A DNA stretch of 64,000 bases from an uncultured Bacilli bacterium (GCA_934090795.1 CAKOJQ010000007.1:7490-71489); one strand, 5' to 3'; positions 1 to 11,055 are shown, counted from the stretch's first letter. Notes: generated by a model from the letters alone, not told the origin. Numbers and translations: made by a program.

Positions 1-10
1 AAAAAATGCA

Positions 11-59
11 AGTTATCGACCACTTTTAACATACAGAGTGCTAATTTTGGTCGATAACT
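11..59. repeat. 49-bp inverted-repeat element, copy 1
   Basis: The ends are perfect 12-bp inverted repeats, AGTTATCGACCA and TGGTCGATAACT. A second element of exactly the same length, with the same outer 9 bp (AGTTATCGA / TCGATAACT) but a different interior, lies at 24100-24148. No ORF is involved. It could be a hairpin, a protein-binding site or a recombination site; the function is not known. A separate imperfect palindrome (AGATGYACATTTAAATGTRCATCT type) follows at about 69-92. Confidence 0.6.
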
Positions 60-201
60 ATCAAAAAAGATGCACATTTAAATGTACATCTCAAATATTA
101 CTTTACAATATCGTTAGTACAACAATACTAGATTGATATCATAAAATATTTAATCGTGCACTAAGTAATATTCGTGTGCACATTCTTATTATGTCTTAAA
201 T

Positions 202-1062
202 TTAAAAATTTAACTTTCCACTTTTTGGTAAATCTTCATCTTTAACTTCAGTCGTAAGTGATATTCCAATAACTAATATATTACTTAGAAAATAAACCCA
301 TAAAAGTAAAACCATAACACTAGATAATCCTGCATAAAATATATCATACTTAGCAAAATGGCTAACATAATAACTATAGAAATGAGTTACAGCAATAAAA
401 CCAAGTGAAGTAAATATAGCTCCAACATTAATTCTAACAGGATCAATACTCTTATTAGGTGAAATAGTAAATATAACTTTAATAAAAATAAAGATTATCA
501 CCCATGAAATAGGTCCTTGCATAATTCCAAGTAAACTAGTTAACACTGACTTTATATTAAAATAATCTATTGCATCAATAATCTTACTACCAAAAACCGG
601 TACAAGAAGAATAAATAAATAAAGTACAATAACTAAGAAAGTCATAACCATTGCTTTAATTCTTCTTTTAATCCAACTTGTTTGTTCAAATCCATAAATA
701 CTATTCGTAACAAAAATTATTGAATTAGGTCCATTTGATGCAAAATATAACATTGAACACAACATAATAATTAAATTTAAATCAATACTATCACCACTAA
801 TTATAGGAACAATCATCTTAACTATATTTTCCGAAAAATTACTTTTAACCATATTAATTATATTATCCATTGAAATATTAAAATAAGACGCTCCATAACC
901 TATAAGTGTAATAATAGGAACAATAGATAATATTATAGAAAAAGCCAGTTGTCCCGGTAATACGGCCATCTCCGGCTTTTTTAATATCTTAATTACATTC
1001 ATAATATAATGCTTAAATCTAGTTAAAGTATTATTAAATCCACTCTTAACTTTGTTTTTCAT
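202..1062 (-). CDS. YihY/BrkB-family inner-membrane protein
   Basis: About 286 residues and mostly hydrophobic, with roughly six membrane helices. The family pattern is visible: an N-terminal amphipathic stretch, then PGQLAFSIILSIVPIITLIGYG, an SNGPNSII loop, and a C-terminal VMVLLLWVYFLSNILVIG helix. This matches the YihY/virulence factor BrkB family, whose transport role is not firmly established. ATG at 1062 is preferred over an upstream in-frame TTG at 1077; both lie inside the end of the preceding gene, so translation is probably coupled. It is the last gene of a three-gene minus-strand group. Family assignment is good; the substrate is unknown. Confidence 0.85.
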   Translation of the reverse strand: MKNKVKSGFNNTLTRFKHYIMNVIKILKKPEMAVLPGQLAFSIILSIVPIITLIGYGASYFNISMDNIINMVKSNFSENIVKMIVPIISGDSIDLNLIIMLCSMLYFASNGPNSIIFVTNSIYGFEQTSWIKRRIKAMVMTFLVIVLYLFILLVPVFGSKIIDAIDYFNIKSVLTSLLGIMQGPISWVIIFIFIKVIFTISPNKSIDPVRINVGAIFTSLGFIAVTHFYSYYVSHFAKYDIFYAGLSSVMVLLLWVYFLSNILVIGISLTTEVKDEDLPKSGKLNF

Positions 1063-3067
1063 TTTCACTATACTCAATTTCTTTATTTTCCCTCATAAGA
1101 AGCGAAGCCTCATTAATAGCATCATCTATTAATTTCAAATCATCAACAATCATACTAAAACCAATTGCTGCTCCATATTCATAAGGTAAATTATTAAATT
1201 CTTTAACTAATTTTTTAATATAATTCACAACTTGTTTCTCATTATAACCAACTAAATAAATCATAAATTCATTACCATCAGTTCTCATAATTTCAGTATT
1301 ATCTAATTGATTTTGATGTAAAACATTAGCAGCTGCCATTATTTGCTTATCTCCCTCTTCATGACCAAAAGTATCATTTAAATATTTAATATTATTTAAA
1401 TCAATAACAATTATAGCCTGAGGATAAATAGTGTTTTGATTCCATATCTCAATTCTCTCATTTAAATAATTTCTATTTTTTAAAGATGTCAACATATCTA
1501 CAAATTTTAATTTTTCATCCTTTTTAATCTTAGTAATTAATTTAACTTTTTTCTTAGAATAAATCATAACACCAACGACTAATATACCAACACCACTAAG
1601 TATTAATATGTACTTAGCAAGCATTGTAATAATACTAACAGTTCCACTAACACTTTTATATGAAGTAATACCTCTAATTTTCATTTTATTAAAACCTAAT
1701 GTATTAATATATGAACTAAATACTTTAGAAAAAGCATCATCACTATTCTTATATTTAAAACTATAATTAACACTATTATAGCCACTATAAACTATATGAT
1801 AATTTTTAACTTTACTATTATTAAAATAATCATAAGTGATAGCATCAACAGCAACTAATTTATTCTTATTTGCACATCTAGATAATTTACCTTCATTTTT
1901 AACTTTTTCTAATTTTAAATTAGTATAATTACCTAAATAACTAGCTAAATTACTATTATCAATAACACATATAGTTTTATCATTAATTAAATTTAAATTC
2001 GCATAAAGAAGTTCTTCCTTATCACTACCAATAATATAGAATTTTTCATTAATATTTGTCTTAATAACTCGATCATTATTACTACTATCATTAAATATTA
2101 AATCTAATTTTCCATTATTATAACCCTTATCCAAATCAGTAGCAGTTTTATATGATATAAAATTAAATTCACTATCAGTTAATTTACTAAATTCCTTTAA
2201 ATATTCAGCCAATATACCTCCAACTTTATTCCCATTACCAGCAATAAATGGAGTTTTGTTTACAAATCCAAAGTTATAAACATTTTTTGTAAAGGAATCA
2301 ATATCTAAATCAGTTAATGAAAGCTCATTCTTATATATATTAAACAAATGACTATAATAATTTTCTTCTAATTTATTTTCCCATTCTTTATAAAATTTAG
2401 TAATAACACTATTAAAAGTTTTATCTGTTCCTAAATGTAAATAATAATAAATTGGAATATTTTCAAATTGATAAACAACTTTATAATTATTACTTATAAT
2501 TTCATCTATATATTCATTTAAAGGTATAAATATATAACTATAATTAGATGCATTAAAATCACTTAACAAAGAATCTTTATTGTTAGCAAGACTTATAGTT
2601 CCAACAAAATCAGTATTACTTGTTAATACAGTAGAATAATCATTTAACGTCCCTATCTTCTCAGATCTAATATTATTAATATTAGTAATAACCTTATCAT
2701 CTTTACTTACTAAAACATAAAAATCTTTATAAAACAATAAATCATTAGCAGATTCTTTATTAGTTATATAAAAGCCTAAACTATTATCAAAAGTATTATA
2801 AGTATTATCATTAATATTTAACTTATATTCACTTTCTAAGTCACTAGTAAAATCATAAAAAACACCACTACCATTTTTACTAAAATTATTTATATTAGCA
2901 GGTATTCCAAATGATACAACCTTATTCGCGTTATTATTTATCCACTCTTTTTCTTTAATATTTAACTTATTGGAATCATACAAATAATTAAAATATATAA
3001 AACATCCAACACCAACTATTAATAAAAGAGATACAATAATAATTATAATTTTTTTAGCCTTTTTCAT
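1046..3067 (-). CDS. Membrane sensor: extracellular solute-binding region plus degenerate GGDEF domain
   Basis: 673 residues. An N-terminal membrane helix (about 5-27) is followed by roughly 440 extracellular residues with the layout of two type-3 solute-binding (SBP_bac_3-like) lobes, a second helix (about 478-503) and a cytoplasmic GGDEF domain (about 525-660). The GGDEF domain keeps LTSLKNRNYL, the nucleotide-binding IDLNNIKYLNDTFGHEEGD segment and RTDGNEF. The signature is therefore D597-G-N599-E-F rather than GG(D/E)EF; the catalytic third acidic residue is Asn, so cyclase activity is doubtful. ATG overlaps the stop of the upstream gene by one base (TAATG). The extracellular part probably senses a ligand (inference). 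Confidence 0.8.
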   Translation of the reverse strand: MKKAKKIIIIIVSLLLIVGVGCFIYFNYLYDSNKLNIKEKEWINNNANKVVSFGIPANINNFSKNGSGVFYDFTSDLESEYKLNINDNTYNTFDNSLGFYITNKESANDLLFYKDFYVLVSKDDKVITNINNIRSEKIGTLNDYSTVLTSNTDFVGTISLANNKDSLLSDFNASNYSYIFIPLNEYIDEIISNNYKVVYQFENIPIYYYLHLGTDKTFNSVITKFYKEWENKLEENYYSHLFNIYKNELSLTDLDIDSFTKNVYNFGFVNKTPFIAGNGNKVGGILAEYLKEFSKLTDSEFNFISYKTATDLDKGYNNGKLDLIFNDSSNNDRVIKTNINEKFYIIGSDKEELLYANLNLINDKTICVIDNSNLASYLGNYTNLKLEKVKNEGKLSRCANKNKLVAVDAITYDYFNNSKVKNYHIVYSGYNSVNYSFKYKNSDDAFSKVFSSYINTLGFNKMKIRGITSYKSVSGTVSIITMLAKYILILSGVGILVVGVMIYSKKKVKLITKIKKDEKLKFVDMLTSLKNRNYLNERIEIWNQNTIYPQAIIVIDLNNIKYLNDTFGHEEGDKQIMAAANVLHQNQLDNTEIMRTDGNEFMIYLVGYNEKQVVNYIKKLVKEFNNLPYEYGAAIGFSMIVDDLKLIDDAINEASLLMRENKEIEYSENEKQS

Positions 3068-3537
3068 TACTCTTCACCATTAACTCTAGACCAAGAAATT
3101 ATAGTAGCATCACTCTTTTTATATCCCATAATAGGAAAAGTATCATCATCATTTTTAGTAAAAGCAAAATTAATATCGTAAAATGCTTTTTCATCTTCGC
3201 TTAAAGAAGATAATGATTTAACTGCAATAGATTGAGCATCAGTAACTTTTCCATCTTTTAATGAAACAGTTATATAAATTATTTTTCCTTTTATACCAAC
3301 ACTAGCGTTATCTACTAATTCATTTTCTTTAATTAAATTAACCATCTCATTTGTCTTATCTTCAGTAATTTGAACTGATTCAATTCCATTTAATCTATCT
3401 CCATACTTATCATTTTTAGTTTGATTAACAAAATAAATTATACAAAGTACAGCTATAATAGCAAGACAAAATATACTTATTCCCATTAAAATACAATAAA
3501 TACGGTTATTTTTATAAAACTTTTTTATATTATCCAT
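3067..3537 (-). CDS. Single-pass membrane protein, unknown function
   Basis: 156 residues from the chosen start. A short positively charged N-terminus precedes one membrane helix (about 13-37), then about 115 polar residues outside the membrane with alternating beta-like stretches (DNASVGIKGKIIYITVSL). This start is chosen because the Shine-Dalgarno sequence GAGGTG overlaps a more upstream ATG and sits correctly spaced from this one. It is translationally coupled to the downstream solute-binding/GGDEF gene through a TAATG overlap, so it may work with that sensor. No family was recognised with confidence. Confidence 0.7.
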   Translation of the reverse strand: MDNIKKFYKNNRIYCILMGISIFCLAIIAVLCIIYFVNQTKNDKYGDRLNGIESVQITEDKTNEMVNLIKENELVDNASVGIKGKIIYITVSLKDGKVTDAQSIAVKSLSSLSEDEKAFYDINFAFTKNDDDTFPIMGYKKSDATIISWSRVNGEE

Positions 3538-3596
3538 ATAACACCTCAAATTAATTATACTATATCTTATTATATATTTCTAGTTTACATAATTTA

Positions 3597-5603
<2,007 letters not shown>

Positions 5604-5634
5604 TCAAAAATAATAAAGAAAGTTAACTACAAAT

Positions 5635-7713
5635 TTAGCTAACTTTCGTAATACTTTTATGATTCTTCATTAATTTTTTAACACCACACTTAAAAGCCAC
5701 AGTTATTAAGCTACCACTAACATCAATTACAGCCCCAAGTCCATATTCAGTGTGATCAATAATACTACCTTTAACAATATCACTATTATCTTTAGTATAC
5801 ATTTCACCCTTTTTAATAATCTTTTCTTCTTTATTTATTTCATTCTTTTCCAGTAAATCATCTTTAATTTCTGCAATAAATCTAGAAGGTACATTCATTT
5901 GATCTTTACCATAAAGCATTCTTCTCTTAGCGTTTGTTAAATAAAGTTTTTCCTTTGCTCTAGTTATTCCTACGTAGCAAAGTCTTCTTTCTTCTTCAAT
6001 ATTATCTTCCATAATAGACATATTATGAGGAAAAATACCTTCTTCCATTCCAACCATAAACACAACTGGAAATTCAAGTCCCTTCGCACTATGTAAAGTC
6101 ATTAAAGTAACTACATTACCATCTTCCGTATGATTAGCTTGATCAGAAACTAAAGATATTTCTTCTAAAAAATCTCCTAAATTAACAGAACCAGTTCTCT
6201 CTTCATATGAAGCAGTAATACTTTTAAATTCCATTAAGTTTTCTAATCTAGTTTCATCTTCAATTAAATGACTATCTTCAAGTTCTTTCTTCATTCCTGA
6301 TTTATCAAGAACTTCATCAATCAACTCTGTTAACGATAAATTTTCACTAGTTTTCTTAATAGATTCAATTATATCTTTAAACTCCAATTCTTTCTTACTT
6401 TCAAGTGCATCATACATACTACACTGATTTAAATTAGCTCTAAGTTCAATATCTTTAATAGCACTATCTCCAATACCTCTTTTAGGTACATTAATAATTC
6501 TTCTTAAACTAATTTCATCTTTATCGTTATATATTAACTTTAAATAAGATATTAAATCTTTAATTTCTTTTCTATTATAGAAATAATAACTACCATAAAT
6601 TTTATAAGGAATACCTTTAGAAGCAAACACCTCTTCAATAGCTCTTGATTGAGCATTAGTTCTATATAGTATAGCTACATCTTTAGGTTCATACCCATCT
6701 AAATATAATTTATTAATTTCATCTATAACTAAAGATATTTCATGCTTTTCATCATAACTTCTTAAATAAGTGATTTTAGGACCATCACCTTTATCAGAAT
6801 ATAACTTCAAATCTTTTCTTTCCTTATTATGACTTATTACATCATTAGCCGCATTTAAAATATTATTTGTACTTCTATAATTATGTTCTAACTTAATTGT
6901 TTTCGCATTAGCATAATCTTTTTCAAAATTAACTATGTTATGATAATCTGCTTGTCTAAATGCATAAATACTTTGATTCATATCACCAACAACAAATATA
7001 TTTTTATATTTACTTGCAAGTAATTTAGATAACTTATACTGAACTGGATTTGTATCCTGATACTCATCAATTAATATATATTTATATCTTTCTTGATAAT
7101 GTTCAAGTATCTCTTTATTACGTTCAAATAACCTAACAGGCATTAATAATAAATCATCAAAGTCAACTGCCGCACTAGCAATAAGTCTTTCGTTATATTT
7201 ATAGTATACATCTACAACTATTTTATCTATAGGCGTATTAAAAAACTTATCAAGTTCCATTTCACTAAGCATTTGATTCTTAATAAAAGATATTCTATTT
7301 CTAATATAAGAAGGACTATACTGTTTTGTATCTAAATTCATATCTTTAAGAATCTTCTTAATAACAGTCAACACATCATCACTATCAATAATACTAAAAT
7401 TAGAAGGTAAATTTAAATATCCACAATTTTCTCTAATAATTCTCAATCCTAATGAGTGAAAAGTTCCAATAAAAGAAGAAACATCTCCAACTAAGTTATA
7501 TACCCTATCTCTCATTTCTTTTGCAGCTTTATTTGTAAATGTAATAGCTAAAATATTATAATCCCTTACTCCATTTTCTATTAAATAAGCAATACGATTA
7601 GTTAAAACTTTTGTCTTACCAGATCCTGCCCCAGCTAGTACTAAGCAGGGACCTTCATTATGTTTAACAGCCTCTATTTGTTCATCATTTAAATTTTTAA
7701 GTAAATCATTCAT
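5635..7713 (-). CDS. pcrA: ATP-dependent DNA helicase PcrA (UvrD/Rep family)
   Basis: 692 residues. All SF1A helicase motifs are visible: Q motif (LNDEQIEAV), Walker A GAGSGKT, Ia TFTNKAAKEM, II DEYQD, III VGDMNQSIYAFRQAD, IV (EHNYRST), V TLHSAKGLEF, VI YVGITRAKEKL. A C-terminal SH3/Tudor-like tail (GSIIDHTEYGLGAVIDV) is typical of PcrA, which contacts RNA polymerase. Acts in repair and in removing RecA and stalled complexes. A good ribosome-binding site (TTGGAGG) precedes ATG. It is upstream of ligA and probably co-transcribed. The 5' region holds tandem palindromes described separately. Confidence 0.97.
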   Translation of the reverse strand: MNDLLKNLNDEQIEAVKHNEGPCLVLAGAGSGKTKVLTNRIAYLIENGVRDYNILAITFTNKAAKEMRDRVYNLVGDVSSFIGTFHSLGLRIIRENCGYLNLPSNFSIIDSDDVLTVIKKILKDMNLDTKQYSPSYIRNRISFIKNQMLSEMELDKFFNTPIDKIVVDVYYKYNERLIASAAVDFDDLLLMPVRLFERNKEILEHYQERYKYILIDEYQDTNPVQYKLSKLLASKYKNIFVVGDMNQSIYAFRQADYHNIVNFEKDYANAKTIKLEHNYRSTNNILNAANDVISHNKERKDLKLYSDKGDGPKITYLRSYDEKHEISLVIDEINKLYLDGYEPKDVAILYRTNAQSRAIEEVFASKGIPYKIYGSYYFYNRKEIKDLISYLKLIYNDKDEISLRRIINVPKRGIGDSAIKDIELRANLNQCSMYDALESKKELEFKDIIESIKKTSENLSLTELIDEVLDKSGMKKELEDSHLIEDETRLENLMEFKSITASYEERTGSVNLGDFLEEISLVSDQANHTEDGNVVTLMTLHSAKGLEFPVVFMVGMEEGIFPHNMSIMEDNIEEERRLCYVGITRAKEKLYLTNAKRRMLYGKDQMNVPSRFIAEIKDDLLEKNEINKEEKIIKKGEMYTKDNSDIVKGSIIDHTEYGLGAVIDVSGSLITVAFKCGVKKLMKNHKSITKVS

Positions 7714-7808
7714 AACACAATACCTCCAAGTATTTTCACTAACATCAATTTTAACAAATATTAAATTTTGTGTCTATCGAACAAACAAAAATTTCACAAA
7801 AAATATAA

Positions 7809-7886
7809 AGTGAACAATTTTACAAAAGTAAACATTTTTGTTCACTTGACTGAACAATTTTACATAAATCCTAAAAATTGTTCACT
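7809..7886. repeat. Two tandem GTGAACA-type palindromes between gltX and pcrA
   Basis: Hairpin 1 spans 7809-7846 (arms AGTGAACAA and TTGTTCACT). Hairpin 2 spans 7851-7886 (arms TGAACAATTTT and AAAATTGTTCA). The 14-mer TGAACAATTTTACA recurs exactly 40 bp apart at 7811 and 7851. They lie upstream of pcrA and just past the gltX terminator. They could be operators for a dimeric regulator or RNA hairpins; no known regulator consensus was recognised. Confidence 0.6.
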
Positions 7887-7896
7887 GTAAAATCAA

Positions 7897-7924
7897 AAGA
7901 AAAACAACCTATTTTAGATTGTTT
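7897..7924 (-). terminator. Intrinsic terminator of gltX
   Basis: On the minus strand an eight-pair stem (AAACAATC with GGTTGTTT, one G-U pair) overlaps the gltX stop codon and is followed by a T-rich run. Confidence 0.7.
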
Positions 7925-9543
7925 AATCTCTTCATAACTCTATCTTTACCTAATAATTTCATTATTTCATATAAATCAGGTGTAGTTGTTTTAGTAGTTA
8001 ACGCTACTCTTATAATATTTGAAATATCAGCTATGCTTCCTTTATATGCATCAGGATTTTCCTTATATGCTTTCATATCAGTTATATAACCAAATTCATC
8101 ACATAATAATTTAATTTTATTAAACCATTCTTCCTTAGAATCATTTTCATCATAATATTTATTAACATAAGAGTTTAAAATATCACCAATTTCATCTATG
8201 TTTTTAACTTCAAACTTAACCATACTAGAATCAAATAATTCATCATACATATACCAAATATTTTCTTTTATTTCACTATAACAAGCAAAATCCTTTCTTG
8301 GTTTCTTTTGTTCTCTTTCAATATTCAAAACATTAATTGTATATTCTCTATATTTATTAATTAATTCATTAAAATCTTTATCAAACTCTTTAGACCAATT
8401 ATCTAAATTATCAAATACCTCTTTAGCACTTAATCTACTTAAATAATTTTTAGATATATTAATTAATTTTTCAATATCAAATAATGATCCACCACTTGTA
8501 CACATCTTATTAAATGTAAACATAAAATCATTATAATTCTTATCTTGATTTTGCATAAACCATCCATCAAAATTAGAATTTAACAAAGTTGCAAAATACA
8601 ATTTAACAGCTTCAACTGGAATTCCTCTTTCATGATAAAAGGCAACAGCAGCTTCAGGATCTTTTCTCTTACTTAGTTTTCTAACAGTATCGCCATCTTT
8701 TTTATTAAGTGGTAACAAATGAGCGAACTTAGGAGCATCAAATCCACAAGCCTTCCATAATTCTAAATGGTAAGGTACTGATGAAATATAAGAATCATCT
8801 CTTGTAACAGTTGTAACTCTCATAAAATGGTCATCACAAACATGAGCAAAAGCATAAGGTGGAACTCCATCAGACTTAATTAATACTTGATCTAAATCAT
8901 TTTCAGGTAATTCAATAGTACCTTTAATCAAATCTTTAAAAGTAAATTTCTTATTAAAATCACCCATAGATTTTAACCTAAGCACCCATTTATCACCATT
9001 AACAATATGTTCTTTTACTTCATCATAACTTAAATTACGACACTTAGCATATTTTCCATAATAACCAATTCTATCTTTACAAGCTTCTTGTTCTTCTCTC
9101 ATATGACTTAAATCATCCTCAGAACAAAAACAAGGATAAGCTCTTCCAATAGAAACCAAATATTTAGCTACTGTATGATAAATATCTTTTCTCTGGCTTT
9201 GAATATATGGTCCATACTCTCCACCATTAATAGGTCCTTCATCAACTCTATAATTATATTCTTTTAAATCACTTATTATTAAATTAACACCATCATCAAT
9301 AGCACGTTTATCATCAGTATCTTCAATTCTTAGTATAAATACACCCTTAGTTTGATGAGCAAATCTTTCTGGTACAAATGACGCAAATAAATTTCCCATA
9401 TGCATTCTACCAGTTGGACTTGGTGCAAATCTACATACTTCAGCTTTTTCATCTAAATCTCTTTTAGGATATCTTTTTTCTAAATCTTCAATAGTTAAAT
9501 TAACATCAGGATATAATAAATTAGCAAGTTTTTCATAATCCAT
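7909..9543 (-). CDS. gltX: Glutamyl-tRNA synthetase
   Basis: 544 residues, class I aminoacyl-tRNA synthetase that charges tRNA-Glu. Family signatures are the HIGH equivalent in FAPSPTGRMHMGN, FILRIEDTD, and the KMSKS equivalent KLSKRKD. About 37 residues precede the catalytic core, longer than in E. coli, as in the clostridial-type GltX form. The C-terminal half carries the anticodon-binding helical region. ATG at 9543 is preceded by AGGAGG. Its own terminator follows the stop. A tRNA-Glu gene lies 0.5 kb upstream on the same strand. Whether it is discriminating or also charges tRNA-Gln cannot be told from this window. Confidence 0.96.
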   Translation of the reverse strand: MDYEKLANLLYPDVNLTIEDLEKRYPKRDLDEKAEVCRFAPSPTGRMHMGNLFASFVPERFAHQTKGVFILRIEDTDDKRAIDDGVNLIISDLKEYNYRVDEGPINGGEYGPYIQSQRKDIYHTVAKYLVSIGRAYPCFCSEDDLSHMREEQEACKDRIGYYGKYAKCRNLSYDEVKEHIVNGDKWVLRLKSMGDFNKKFTFKDLIKGTIELPENDLDQVLIKSDGVPPYAFAHVCDDHFMRVTTVTRDDSYISSVPYHLELWKACGFDAPKFAHLLPLNKKDGDTVRKLSKRKDPEAAVAFYHERGIPVEAVKLYFATLLNSNFDGWFMQNQDKNYNDFMFTFNKMCTSGGSLFDIEKLINISKNYLSRLSAKEVFDNLDNWSKEFDKDFNELINKYREYTINVLNIEREQKKPRKDFACYSEIKENIWYMYDELFDSSMVKFEVKNIDEIGDILNSYVNKYYDENDSKEEWFNKIKLLCDEFGYITDMKAYKENPDAYKGSIADISNIIRVALTTKTTTPDLYEIMKLLGKDRVMKRLNNLK

Positions 9544-9696
9544 AATACAATTCCTCCTTAATAAACAAGTTAATTATATTACACAAAAATACTATAATCA
9601 AGGCATAACAAGCGTAAATTTAATGTAAAAACTTTTATATTTTAAGTGATTATTACTTATAAAAATAGTAAAATATGTTTAAAGGAGAAAAAACAA

Positions 9697-9948
9697 ATGA
9701 ATGAAAAAGAATATAGAATAGAACTAATAAAAAAATATATGGACATAAGAAATAAACTTGCTTTAGAATACAAAGAAGCACTAAATAAAGAAGATAAGCA
9801 AAAAGAAGAAGAATTATGGAAATTAATTACTGATATCAATAATCATATCATAACAGAATCAAATCATTTTGCTTATCATGAACAAAGACCTATATCTGAA
9901 GATGAAATAAACCATACAGATCATTTAAACATAATTAAACACAAATAA
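9697..9948 (+). CDS. Small charged cytoplasmic protein, unknown
   Basis: 83 residues, strongly helical and rich in Lys and Glu, with a likely coiled coil over residues 5-45 and a His/Asn-rich tail. The start is set by AAAGGAG seven bases upstream of ATG at 9697; a longer reading from 9646 has no ribosome-binding site. It stands alone between gltX (divergent) and a tRNA gene and has its own terminator. No family was recognised. Confidence 0.65.
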   Translation: MNEKEYRIELIKKYMDIRNKLALEYKEALNKEDKQKEEELWKLITDINNHIITESNHFAYHEQRPISEDEINHTDHLNIIKHK

Positions 9949-9953
9949 TATTT

Positions 9954-9978
9954 AAGTACCTACTAAAGGTACTTTTTA
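9954..9978 (+). terminator. Intrinsic terminator
   Basis: Stem AAGTACC / GGTACTT with a seven-base loop, followed by TTTT, six bases after the stop of the 83-residue gene. Confidence 0.8.
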
Positions 9979-10015
9979 TATCAAAAATTACCATAAATTT
10001 TAAATTAAAAAACTT

Positions 10016-10041
10016 AAAAAAGCCTTAAATTAAGGCTTTTT
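10016..10041 (-). terminator. Terminator of tRNA-Glu
   Basis: Symmetric hairpin AAAAAGCCTTAA / TTAAGGCTTTTT. Read on the minus strand it lies just after the CCA end of the tRNA gene; it could work in both directions. Confidence 0.8.
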
Positions 10042-10052
10042 ATCAACTTTAT

Positions 10053-10128
10053 TGGTGACCTGTATGGGGTTCGAACCCATAAATGTAGCCTTGAGAGGGC
10101 TATGTGTTAACCATTTCACCAACAGGCC
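10053..10128 (-). tRNA. tRNA-Glu (anticodon CTC)
   Basis: Cloverleaf on the minus strand: acceptor GGCCTGT with ACAGGTC, anticodon stem TAGCC/GGCTA around loop CTCTCAA (anticodon CTC, reading GAG), T arm ATGGG-TTCGAAC-CCCAT, discriminator A and an encoded CCA. It closely resembles the Bacillus tRNA-Glu body except for the wobble base. GAG should be rare in this AT-rich genome, so the main TTC isoacceptor is presumably elsewhere. Confidence 0.95.
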
Positions 10129-10251
10129 ATTAATAATGTTAAAAATATAACACCATTAATATATCACAACCATAATAATAGATACAACCAAAATTTTTAA
10201 AAATTTCAAAACTTAACTACATTTCCGTACTTAAATCATAATTTAAATCAT

Positions 10252-10473
10252 TTAAAAATTAATTAAATTATTACTATCATTCTTTAATAAAGTATATTTA
10301 CTAATTGTTTTAACAAATAAAACTTTAGGTGAATTATTAAATTTGTAAAAAATATAACAACCAACACCAAACCCAATCATCAATAAAAATAAAATGATAA
10401 ATACTATAAGTTTACCAAAATTACACCCTTTTCTATTAATAATTTCTTTAAAATCATTATTATTTTCTAATAA
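10252..10473 (-). pseudogene. Remnant of a small membrane protein gene
   Basis: An open frame of about 73 codons on the minus strand lacks a usable start. It encodes a polar N-part (LLENNNDFKEIINRKG), one membrane helix (KLIVFIILFLLMIGFGVGCYIF) and a short tail ending in LINF. An in-frame stop (10474-10476) lies just upstream; an ATG at 10489 opens only a nine-codon peptide in another frame. The membrane anchor followed by an abrupt end suggests a truncated, frameshifted leftover of a larger anchored protein. The rest of the 10129-10583 gap holds only AT-rich sequence and the hsp20 terminator. Confidence 0.5.
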
Positions 10474-10550
10474 TTATCTGTGTTAACATACAGCCTAATC
10501 ATTCATTATTATTAATACCAAATCTATATCAATATTAATAAAATACTTCA

Positions 10551-10580
10551 CTAAAAAAAGCACTCTTTCGAGCACTTTCA
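10551..10580 (-). terminator. Terminator of hsp20
   Basis: Minus-strand stem AAGTGCTC / GAGTGCTT (two G-U pairs) closing a GAAA tetraloop, then seven T. Confidence 0.75.
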
Positions 10581-10583
10581 TAA

Positions 10584-10976
10584 TTATTTAATTTCAATAG
10601 TTTTCTTAGTTTCAACTTTTTCATCTTTAGGAATAGTAATATTTAAGATACCATTTTCAAATTTAGCATCTATTTTATCAACATCAATATCACCTAAAGC
10701 AAAGGATCTACTAAATGAACCGATTGTTCTTTCTTTTCTAATATAATTTTTCTTAGTTTCTTTTTCTTTTTTCTCCTTAGAAGCACTAACAGTCAAATAA
10801 CCATCTTTAACTTCTAATTTAATATCTTTCTTATCGTATCCCGGTACATCCATTTCCACATGGTACATACCATCCTCCTCATAGATATCACATTTTACAT
10901 CATTTTTTCTTACAACTGGTTTAAAGAAATCATCTAAATCATCATCGAAGAAAAAACCTCTTGGGATTATATTCAT
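10584..10976 (-). CDS. Small heat-shock protein, Hsp20/alpha-crystallin family
   Basis: 130 residues with a short aromatic, acidic N-terminal arm (RGFFFDDDLDDFFKP), an alpha-crystallin domain (about 25-115) including MDVPGYDKKDIKLEVKDGYLTVSA and GSFSRSFALGDID, the closing FENGILNITIPK strand and a C-terminal tail. An ATP-independent holdase that keeps unfolded proteins soluble. It is a single-gene unit with its own promoter overlapping a CIRCE element and its own terminator, so HrcA control of heat-shock expression is expected. In Bacillus itself hsp20-type genes are usually not HrcA targets, which makes the wiring of interest. Confidence 0.95.
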   Translation of the reverse strand: MNIIPRGFFFDDDLDDFFKPVVRKNDVKCDIYEEDGMYHVEMDVPGYDKKDIKLEVKDGYLTVSASKEKKEKETKKNYIRKERTIGSFSRSFALGDIDVDKIDAKFENGILNITIPKDEKVETKKTIEIK

Positions 10977-11006
10977 AATCTAATCACTCTTCCTTTCACA
11001 ATTATA

Positions 11007-11035
11007 GTTATACCACTCTAATTAGCACTTGTCAA
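11007..11035 (-). promoter_or_regulatory. Sigma-A promoter of hsp20
   Basis: Minus strand TTGACA (11030-11035), 17-bp spacer, TATAAC (11007-11012). The -35 hexamer overlaps the CIRCE operator. Confidence 0.85.
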
Positions 11036-11048
11036 GTAAAAGTGCTAA
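11022..11048. promoter_or_regulatory. CIRCE operator (HrcA binding site)
   Basis: TTAGCACTT, nine bases, then AAGTGCTAA: the canonical CIRCE architecture with one symmetric change from TTAGCACTC. It overlaps the hsp20 -35 box, so bound HrcA would block transcription until heat shock. Confidence 0.92.
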
Positions 11049-11055
11049 AATATTT

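Noticed and set aside
7770..7800. LexA/SOS box upstream of pcrA
   Set aside because: Only a CGAAC half-site is present; the partner GTTCG half is missing.
9657..9839. Hydrophobic minus-strand frame opposite the 83-residue gene
   Set aside because: It lacks a ribosome-binding site and lies entirely opposite a better-supported gene.
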